Assembly (NCBI GenBank): GCA_009785015.1
Contig: WQXD01000118.1
Location: 1 to 9,930 of the forward strand
Length of the DNA: 9,930 nucleotides
Direction: 5' to 3'
Origin: Oscillospiraceae bacterium
Lineage (GTDB): Bacteria; Bacillota_A; Clostridia; Oscillospirales; WRJC01
Both the position numbers and the translations under genes were made by a program. Positions within the stretch are counted from its first letter, which is position 1. Every line of letters begins with the position of its first letter. The notes under the pieces are model-generated. The model was not told the DNA's origin. It made no database searches and saw only the letters and a program-made list of their open reading frames with translations. Positions 4,357-9,930 of this stretch are shown here, piece after piece.

Positions 4357-6322
4357 AATGGAAAAGCTAGCTTTGAATTTCAAATCGGAATACCTCGACG
4401 AGGTTTTGCGCCTTATGCAAAGTTTTCAGGGGATACACATCGAAACCGGTTTTGAGTCCACCATACCTCCGGCCAAAAAAGCGGAAATCGATAAAGCCAT
4501 CAGGGAAACGGAAAAAAACATACAGGAAATACAGGCGGCCTACAGCATTCTCAAAGGCAGGGAATCGGCAAATATACTGAGCTTTCTCAAAAACCCGGGG
4601 GAAAAAAAGCTCAGCATGGATGAATTGACAAGAATCACCGAAGAAAGCGACTGGGAAAAAGTTTTAAACGAGGTTATCCAGACGGACAGGCGCCTGCAAA
4701 ACAACGGGACGAGAAGAAACGAAGTGACAAAACTATCGGATACATTGAAAATCTGGGAAAATCTGAAATACAATCCGCTTGATTTTTCGAAATTCCACAG
4801 GGTGACGGCGCTTTTCGGCTCCGTACACAAAAAACACGCGGCGGAATTTTCGGAAAATCTGATGAAGCACGAAGAAGACGGCGTAATTTTCGAGACAGTG
4901 GCGGAAAACGAAACCAGAGTATATTTTCTGCTCGTATGCCACAACAGCATGCTGGATAAACTCAACTCTTTCATAAATGAATTTTCTTTTTCGGCCGAGC
5001 AATACCCCTTTGAAAAAAGTCAGGCGGAAACCAAAGAAGAGCTTGAAAAAGAAGAGGCGCGCCTTCTGGAAGAAGAGACGGAAATCGGGGCGCTGTTTGC
5101 CGAAGAGGCAAAATACGGCGAGATATTGCTGTTTGCCGAGGACTATAACCTAAATACGCTGCTATGCAAAAAGAAAGCGCTTGAAATCACGTATGAAGGG
5201 AACCATATAATAATCAACGGCTGGATTTTACGCGATAAGCGCGTCCGTTTCGAAAAATTGCTTTCGGAGAAGATACCCACCGGAGATTACGGCATACTGA
5301 CAACCCCCGTCAGGGATAAGGACATCGACGAAGTGCCGATAAAACTCAAAAACAACAAGCTGGTTTCAATTTACGAAAAACTGACCGAAATGTACAGCCT
5401 GCCGAAATACAACGAAATCGACCCGACTTTTGTTTTGACGGTATTCTACTTCATTTTCTTCGGTTTGATGGTCGCCGATGCGGGATATGGGCTCGCGATA
5501 TGCCTGATCGGGGTTATAGCGAAAAGGTTTTTGCATTTGAAACGCAGCACGCAGGGGTTTATAGATTTTCTTTTCTACCTGTCGTTCCCGATTATGGGGT
5601 GGGGGCTTGCCACCGGCTCGTTCTGCGGCGTAAAACTGCCCTATGACGCAGTGCTCGCAATTCCCAGGGATATAATTCCCCTGACCGGCCTCTCGATAAT
5701 CCTCGGATACTTTCATATCATGGCGGGGCTGATACTGCAGATGATAAATCAAATCAAACTGAAAAAATATTTCGACATGATTACAGGCGGCCTCTCGTGG
5801 TTTTTGATATTTATCGGCGGCGGAATGATGATTTTGACGGCTATGACGGATTGGTTTTCCGGAAGTGTTTTGTTTGTGACGGGGTTTGTGGTTTTGGGGT
5901 TGGGGTTTGCGATGGTTGTCGTCGTCCCCGCTGTGCAGTACGGCAAGAGATGGTATGCGGGACTTGGAAAAGGGCTTTACGCGCTCTACGGCGCGACAAG
6001 TTATCTCGGGGATTTCGTGAGCTACACGCGCCTGATGGCGCTGGGCGTCGCGGGAGGGAGCGTCGCGCTCGCCTTTAACACGATTCTCGCCTTTCTGCCG
6101 CTGCCGCTCAGGTTCACTCTCGGGATTGCGTTAGCGGTCATTTTGCACGGGCTGAATATATTTTTGTCGATGCTCAGCGCGTATGTCCACGGGATACGCC
6201 TGCAGTTCATAGAATTTTTCGGAAAATTTTACACGGGCGGCGGAAAAAAATTCGATCCGTTCAAAGCGGCGGAAAAGAACGTGATCATTTCGGACGCTTC
6301 CGACACCAAAAACAATAATTAA
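4343..6322 (+). CDS. ntpI: V-type ATPase membrane stator subunit I (a-subunit homologue, 659 aa)
   Basis: Subunit I forms the static half of the ion channel against the rotating proteolipid ring and anchors the peripheral stalks. The N-terminal half (about 1-355) is soluble, with charged helical hairpins (about 45-75 and 225-260). The C-terminal half (about 360-625) has seven to eight hydrophobic membrane segments, starting at PTFVLTVFYFIFFGLMVADAG. The conserved SYTRLMALG block places the key channel arginine at R563, and R619 in VHGIRLQFIEFF is a second conserved one. Their spacing of 56 residues equals that of the essential Arg573 and Arg629 I recall for E. hirae NtpI. The C-terminal GKKFDPF is typical of the family. 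Length fits the usual 640-680 residues. The start is TTG, overlapping ntpF by 14 bases, and ntpK follows after 20 bases. Confidence 0.97.
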   Translation: MAIAEMEKLALNFKSEYLDEVLRLMQSFQGIHIETGFESTIPPAKKAEIDKAIRETEKNIQEIQAAYSILKGRESANILSFLKNPGEKKLSMDELTRITEESDWEKVLNEVIQTDRRLQNNGTRRNEVTKLSDTLKIWENLKYNPLDFSKFHRVTALFGSVHKKHAAEFSENLMKHEEDGVIFETVAENETRVYFLLVCHNSMLDKLNSFINEFSFSAEQYPFEKSQAETKEELEKEEARLLEEETEIGALFAEEAKYGEILLFAEDYNLNTLLCKKKALEITYEGNHIIINGWILRDKRVRFEKLLSEKIPTGDYGILTTPVRDKDIDEVPIKLKNNKLVSIYEKLTEMYSLPKYNEIDPTFVLTVFYFIFFGLMVADAGYGLAICLIGVIAKRFLHLKRSTQGFIDFLFYLSFPIMGWGLATGSFCGVKLPYDAVLAIPRDIIPLTGLSIILGYFHIMAGLILQMINQIKLKKYFDMITGGLSWFLIFIGGGMMILTAMTDWFSGSVLFVTGFVVLGLGFAMVVVVPAVQYGKRWYAGLGKGLYALYGATSYLGDFVSYTRLMALGVAGGSVALAFNTILAFLPLPLRFTLGIALAVILHGLNIFLSMLSAYVHGIRLQFIEFFGKFYTGGGKKFDPFKAAEKNVIISDASDTKNNN

Positions 6323-6342
6323 AATCGCAAAGGAGTGCTATA

Positions 6343-6804
6343 ATGGGTTCTTTTCTTGACAATTTACCGTTAGTTCTGGCTGTTGCCGGCATTTTCATGG
6401 CAATCGTTTTGTCGGGTATAGGTTCGGCGAAAGGCGCGGCGATGATAGGCAAAGCGGCGGCGGCTTTGATATCTGAACAACCCGAAAAATTCGGCCCGTC
6501 GCTCGTATTGCAGATGATGTCGGCCTCGCAGGGGCTTTACGGATTTATCGTCGGCTTTATGATATTTATGAACATAGGCGACGGCCTCGATATCATCCTC
6601 GCTTTGAGGTTTCTCGCCGCAGGGGCGGTTATGGGCGTGGCGGGTATGATCACTGCGTTCCACCAGTCCGCCGCGGCGACTGCGGGGATTCAGATTCTCG
6701 CGAAAAAACCCGAGCATTTTACAAAAGGCGTTTTGTATTCGGCAATGATCGAAACTTACGCGATTTTCGCCTTTGTTATTTCCGTGCTCATCGTGCTTAT
6801 GTAA
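6343..6804 (+). CDS. ntpK: V-type ATPase proteolipid subunit K, probably Na+-binding (153 aa)
   Basis: This is the ring-forming proteolipid that carries the transported ion, with four membrane helices as two duplicated hairpins (about 8-28, 52-76, 85-110, 128-153). The two halves share a related GIGSAKG/ATAGIQI-type loop entry and a KP or QPEKF/KPEHF element (about 46-50 and 122-126). The ion-binding Glu is E137 in MIETYA on helix 4. Compared with E. hirae NtpK as I remember it, offset by two, Q63, Y66, Q108 and E137 match Q65, Y68, Q110 and E139. T64 is replaced by S62 and L61 by M59, the latter thought to contribute mainly a backbone carbonyl. This points to Na+ rather than H+ transport. 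AGGAG at 6331-6335 is 7 bases before the ATG. A 36-base gap precedes ntpE. Confidence 0.97.
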   Translation: MGSFLDNLPLVLAVAGIFMAIVLSGIGSAKGAAMIGKAAAALISEQPEKFGPSLVLQMMSASQGLYGFIVGFMIFMNIGDGLDIILALRFLAAGAVMGVAGMITAFHQSAAATAGIQILAKKPEHFTKGVLYSAMIETYAIFAFVISVLIVLM

Positions 6805-6840
6805 ATATTCGGGTGAAATTTCAAGCGAAGGGAGAGAAAA

Positions 6841-7446
6841 ATGACGCACATAAAAGAAGGAGTCCATGCGATAATACAAAAAATCGGCATAGACTCGCAG
6901 GAGCACAGCGGCGATTACCGCAAACAAAGAAAAAACAGCACAGACGAAAAAATAAGCAGGGAAAATGCCGTCTTCCTTGAAGACTTGGCTAAACGCCGCG
7001 AAATGCTGAAAAAAAACAACGAACGCGAATACGCCCGGATGTCCGAGCGTTTGGTCAGCCGGCTGCGCCGTGAGATTTTGACTTATCAGCACAATCTTAT
7101 AGACGAAATATTCGACATGGCGGTATCAAAGTTGAAAAACGCGTCCAAAGAGGAATTTACGGATATGTTCAAAGCCGCGGTAAAAGGGCTCAAAGGCAGC
7201 TTTGTCCTATACATGGGAGAGCTTTCAACAGGCAAACTCGACATGGCCGAAATAGTAAAAACGGCAAAAGAAAACGGCGGGATGGAAATCGCCGCGAGCA
7301 GCGAGGTCATACCTCAAAAAAGCGGGTTTGTCCTAAGGGACGAAAGGGTCGAATACAACTGCCTCTTTGAAGATCTGATCGAAGACAAGAAGAATACACA
7401 GGCGGCGTCGGTTCTCAAAGAAGTTTTCGGCGATTTCAAAACTTGA
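6841..7446 (+). CDS. ntpE: V-type ATPase peripheral-stalk subunit E (201 aa)
   Basis: Subunit E pairs with the small NtpF subunit in the peripheral stalk and binds the top of the catalytic head. The N-terminal part (about 25-95) is a long charged helix with the RLRREILTYQHNLIDEIF stretch leading into the globular C-terminal domain (about 100-200). That domain ends with SGFVLRDERVEYNCLFEDLI, matching the family pattern of a glycine-led beta-strand before the last helices. Length of about 200 residues is normal. AAGGGAGAG at 6828-6836 precedes the ATG. It lies between the proteolipid and subunit C genes, as in E. hirae. The stalk helix looks relatively polar, with many Lys and Arg. Conservation in this family is weak, so position contributes to the call. 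Confidence 0.92.
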   Translation: MTHIKEGVHAIIQKIGIDSQEHSGDYRKQRKNSTDEKISRENAVFLEDLAKRREMLKKNNEREYARMSERLVSRLRREILTYQHNLIDEIFDMAVSKLKNASKEEFTDMFKAAVKGLKGSFVLYMGELSTGKLDMAEIVKTAKENGGMEIAASSEVIPQKSGFVLRDERVEYNCLFEDLIEDKKNTQAASVLKEVFGDFKT

Positions 7447-7450
7447 CGGA

Positions 7451-7456
7451 AAGGAG
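7451..7456 (+). promoter_or_regulatory. Ribosome binding site for the TTG start of ntpC
   Basis: AAGGAG lies 8 bases before TTG at 7465, directly after the ntpE stop. The first in-frame ATG is about 170 bases downstream and would remove the conserved N-terminus. Confidence 0.72.
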
Positions 7457-7464
7457 CTGATTTT

Positions 7465-8457
7465 TTGAGGACTGCCGGCGATATTTACCCTCACGCGAAT
7501 ACCATAATCTGCATCGAGGAAAGCAAGCTCCTGAAAAAGTTCGAGTATGATATTTTGTATAACGCCAAAGGGATACAATCCGCCTTAGACGAACTCGACA
7601 ATATAAACTACTTTCACACGTACAAAAGCGCGGACATGGGCAATTACGGCGTTATGCTCGACGGGCTGATGATAGATACCTTTGATTTTATGAAAAAAAT
7701 CGTACCCGATGAATTGATTTGGCGGATTTTTGCGCTGTATTACGACATACACAACATGAAGCTCGTGGTAAAGGAACGGTTTTTCAAAAAAAGGCTCGAC
7801 AATTTGGCCCTCGAATACGGGAGTTATTCCCTTCCCACAATGAGATCGGCCGCAGTCAGGGAATCGGACAATATTTTAAACAATAAAATACTGACGCGGG
7901 GATTTTTCGAGGCGCTCGGCTGCCGGGATATGTACGATATAGATTTTATCCTCGACAAGACGTATTTCAAAACGCTTAAAAAACTCGCCGAAGGGTTCGA
8001 AATCCCCGAAATACAAGGGTTTGTGACCGAGAGGATAGATTTGTTCAACGTATCGGTCTATTTCCAGTACCGCGCAGCGGGAGAACCTAAGGGATATTTC
8101 GCGGCGGCTTTTTCCGAAGAGGGGAGTTTCGCCTTGGAGGAGTGGCAGACATATATCGACGGGGCAGGGGACCACTCGATGGAAAAATTTTCTCTGTGGC
8201 AGAAATACAAGCCGATATGGGAAAAAGCCGAGACTAAAAGCCAGATATTTTCGGAACTCGATGTCATAATCGACAATTATCTGATAAACAAAACCAAAGC
8301 CTGCAAGCTCATGGCATTCGGAATCGAGCCGATATGCGCGTATTTCTACAACAAACTGATGGAAATAAAAAACATCAGGATACTGCTTACGGGAAAAGAA
8401 AACGGGTACCCCACCGAAGAAATAAAAAAGAGAATGAGGATACCGTATGAATTATGA
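7465..8457 (+). CDS. ntpC: V-type ATPase subunit C (d-subunit homologue, 330 aa)
   Basis: Subunit C is the funnel-shaped, all-helical socket that connects the central shaft (D and F subunits) to the rotating proteolipid ring. The sequence has no membrane segment. It shows the expected family pattern: a DELIWRIFALYYDIHNMKLV block (about 92-111) followed by basic residues, then DRKTYF-like DIDFILDKTYF (about 154-164). The C-terminal part has IDNYLINKTKACKLMAFGIE and PICAYFYNKLMEIKNIRIL, which match the helix that carries the conserved family ending 'K..EI.NIR.I..gK'. The length lies in the usual range of about 320-380 residues. The start is TTG at 7465 with AAGGAG 8 bases upstream. The end overlaps ntpG by 11 bases, which suggests coupled translation. 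Confidence 0.95.
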   Translation: MRTAGDIYPHANTIICIEESKLLKKFEYDILYNAKGIQSALDELDNINYFHTYKSADMGNYGVMLDGLMIDTFDFMKKIVPDELIWRIFALYYDIHNMKLVVKERFFKKRLDNLALEYGSYSLPTMRSAAVRESDNILNNKILTRGFFEALGCRDMYDIDFILDKTYFKTLKKLAEGFEIPEIQGFVTERIDLFNVSVYFQYRAAGEPKGYFAAAFSEEGSFALEEWQTYIDGAGDHSMEKFSLWQKYKPIWEKAETKSQIFSELDVIIDNYLINKTKACKLMAFGIEPICAYFYNKLMEIKNIRILLTGKENGYPTEEIKKRMRIPYEL

Positions 8458-8758
8458 AATTTGCGTAATAGGCACTGAGGCCATGCTGTTTCCCTTTCTG
8501 CAATTCGGGTTCACGACTTACACGCCGCCGTCGGAAAACGCGCTCCGCGAATATTTGCAGGAAGTCATCGGCAAGAACTACGGGATCATATATATGGAAG
8601 ATTCGTATTGTTTTATGGTAAAGGATATACTCGACAAATACAGCGACAGCCTGACCCCGATTTTCGTCCCGATAGGCGAAAACGAAAGAGGTGAAAGTTT
8701 TTACGGCCAGATGGTGAAGGAAATGATGGAAAAAGCGATCGGCATAAATATTATTTAA
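8447..8758 (+). CDS. ntpG: V-type ATPase central-stalk subunit F (NtpG, 103 aa)
   Basis: This small soluble subunit sits on the central shaft with subunit D and rotates with it. The N-terminal MNYEICVIGTEAMLFPFLQF matches the Rossmann-like opening of the family (hydrophobic strand, IG, then a helix with F and G). Residues about 44-52 (YGIIYMEDS) correspond to the second strand, PIFVPIGEN (about 72-80) to the third, and the end MVKEMMEKAIGINII fits the family ending 'ekAiG.dIl'. Length of about 100 residues is typical. GAGG at 8436-8439 lies 7 bases before the ATG, inside ntpC, and the genes overlap by 11 bases. The name NtpG follows Enterococcus; the same protein is called AtpF or subunit F elsewhere. 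Confidence 0.94.
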   Translation: MNYEICVIGTEAMLFPFLQFGFTTYTPPSENALREYLQEVIGKNYGIIYMEDSYCFMVKDILDKYSDSLTPIFVPIGENERGESFYGQMVKEMMEKAIGINII

Positions 8759-8779
8759 TGTATTTTAATTGGAGATATT

Positions 8780-9930
8780 ATGGCTTTAAGTACAAACAAG
8801 GGAAAGATACTGGGCGTTTCGGGGCCGCTTGTGACCGCCGACAATATGCACGGCGCGAGTATTCAGGATGTCTGCCATGTCGGCAAAAACAAGCTCATAG
8901 GGGAAATAATAGAGATAAACGGCGATATCGCGTCCGTTCAGGTTTATGAAGAAACTTCGGGGCTTTCATACGGCGAGCCGCTTTTGAGCCTCGGCGAGCC
9001 GCTCTCGGTAGAGCTCGGCCCCGGGCTGATGGCGCAGATGTTCGACGGGATACAGCGCCCGCTCGACGATTACAAGATTGCCGCAGACAGCGATTTTTTG
9101 AAAAAGGGAATAAATATCCCCGCGCTCAACCGCGAAAAAATCTGGCAATTTACCCCAACGGTGCAAATCGGGCAGGAGGTTTCGTCGGGCGACGTGCTGG
9201 GAACTGTCCGGGAAACCGCCGGCATATTGCATAAAATAATGACCCCCCACAATATTCTGACGGGAAAAGTGATAAAAATCGGCGAAGGGGATTACAGAAT
9301 TGAGGATATCATCTGCGAAATCGAGGACGACGCCCAAATCATCCGCAAAATCAACATGATACAAAAATGGCCCGTCCGCGAGCCGCGCCCCATAATGGAA
9401 AAAATGAGCCCCGATCAGCCGCTCGTGACGGGGCAGAGGGTCATAGATACGTTTTTTCCGGTTATGAAAGGCGGAACCGCGGCGGTTCCCGGGCCTTTCG
9501 GCGCGGGCAAGACGGTCGTCCAGCATCAGATCGCCAAATGGGCGAATGTGGATATTGTGGTATATATCGGCTGCGGGGAACGCGGAAACGAAATGACCGA
9601 CGCCATAAACGAATTCAAAAAACTTCTCGACCCCCTGACAAAAAGGCCCCTGATGGAGAGGACCATATTGATTGCGAACACCTCGAATATGCCGGTGGCG
9701 GCGAGGGAGGCGTCGATATATACGGGTATAACAATTGCGGAATATTACAGGGATATGGGTTACGACGTCGCGATCATGGCGGATTCGACTTCAAGATGGG
9801 CGGAAGCGCTGCGCGAGATGTCGGGGAGGCTCGAAGAAATGCCCGGAGATGAGGGTTACCCGGCATATCTCGGGAGCAGGCTGAGCAATTATTACGAACG
9901 CGCGGGGAGAATCTTGATAAAAGGCAAGCC
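8780..9930 (+). CDS. ntpA: V-type ATPase catalytic subunit A, N-terminal 383 residues (cut by window end)
   Basis: Subunit A binds and hydrolyses ATP in the A3B3 head. The frame is open from ATG 8780 to the right edge. The N-terminal beta-barrel is followed by the A-subunit-specific insertion (about 118-190, with the [11 protein letters not shown] and [12 protein letters not shown] motifs). The P-loop GPFGAGKT is at 238-245, with K244. GERGNE at 266-271 provides the probable catalytic Glu E267. The Walker B strand ends at D335 in [16 protein letters not shown], followed by the [14 protein letters not shown] block. K244 and E267 keep the 23-residue spacing of K238 and E261 in E. hirae NtpA as I recall it. 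GGAG at 8771-8774 precedes the start, and ntpG ends 21 bases upstream. Roughly 200 residues, plus B and D genes, are expected beyond the edge. Confidence 0.98.
   Translation, partial: MALSTNKGKILGVSGPLVTADNMHGASIQDVCHVGKNKLIGEIIEINGDIASVQVYEETSGLSYGEPLLSLGEPLSVELGPGLMAQMFDGIQRPLDDYKIAADSDFLKKGINIPALNREKIWQFTPTVQIGQEVSSGDVLGTVRETAGILHKIMTPHNILTGKVIKIGEGDYRIEDIICEIEDDAQIIRKINMIQKWPVREPRPIMEKMSPDQPLVTGQRVIDTFFPVMKGGTAAVPGPFGAGKTVVQHQIAKWANVDIVVYIGCGERGNEMTDAINEFKKLLDPLTKRPLMERTILIANTSNMPVAAREASIYTGITIAEYYRDMGYDVAIMADSTSRWAEALREMSGRLEEMPGDEGYPAYLGSRLSNYYERAGRILIKGK

Noticed and set aside
6338..6343. TATAAT just before the ntpK start as an internal promoter
   Set aside because: Transcription from it would begin inside the coding sequence, and no good -35 lies 17 bases upstream; it arises from RBS-spacer and ATG sequence.
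6370..7092. 240-codon open frame on the minus strand across ntpK and ntpE
   Set aside because: It crosses two real genes and their gap on the opposite strand, has odd composition (His, Arg, Phe rich) and no ribosome binding site.
8966..9526. 186-codon open frame on the minus strand inside ntpA
   Set aside because: It is antisense to the A subunit, whose P-loop and other motifs prove the plus-strand frame.
9367..9852. 161-codon plus-strand frame inside ntpA
   Set aside because: It is the +1 frame of ntpA, very Arg/Gly rich, and the true frame shows Walker A and B motifs over the same bases.

Overview
The window looks like chromosomal DNA from an anaerobic, moderate-GC Bacillota (Clostridia-type) bacterium. 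This is inferred from strong AGGAGG-type ribosome binding sites, a secreted protein with S-layer homology (SLH) repeats, and a V-type ATPase operon in the gene order F-I-K-E-C-G-A, as known from the Enterococcus hirae ntp operon. No taxonomic marker gene is present, so the placement is tentative.

Layout. Positions 1-3776 are all on the minus strand. They hold, in transcription order, a secreted SLH/FN3/MACPF (perforin-fold) protein (3776-1176), an intergenic stretch with two inverted repeats and a strong sigma-70-type promoter (about 967-1138), a PIN-domain toxin gene (912-466) overlapping by ATGA a small presumed antitoxin gene (469-227), and the first 53 codons of tex (160-1). From 4033 to the right edge, on the plus strand, runs a tightly packed V-ATPase operon: ntpF, ntpI, ntpK, ntpE, ntpC, ntpG and the first 383 codons of ntpA. 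The operon continues beyond the window; the B and D subunits are expected there. The divergent intergenic region 3777-4032 carries the promoter of the MACPF gene, a tandem TTGACATTTT repeat, an A/T palindrome and weak candidate promoters for the ATPase operon.

How the genes work together. The ntp products should form one rotary machine: the A catalytic subunit, central-stalk F (ntpG) and C, peripheral stalk E plus F-type small subunit, and the membrane motor I and K. The proteolipid K keeps the Gln, Gln, Glu and Tyr ligands of the E. hirae Na+ site, so a Na+-translocating enzyme is predicted. The PIN/small-protein pair looks like a translationally coupled toxin-antitoxin module. The MACPF protein is the most unusual item: a pore-forming-type fold apparently held on the bacterial cell wall by SLH repeats through a poly-aspartate linker, ending in a three-fold beta-prism-like module. 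Its SLH-coding part is much more GC-rich than its MACPF part, which suggests a mosaic gene.
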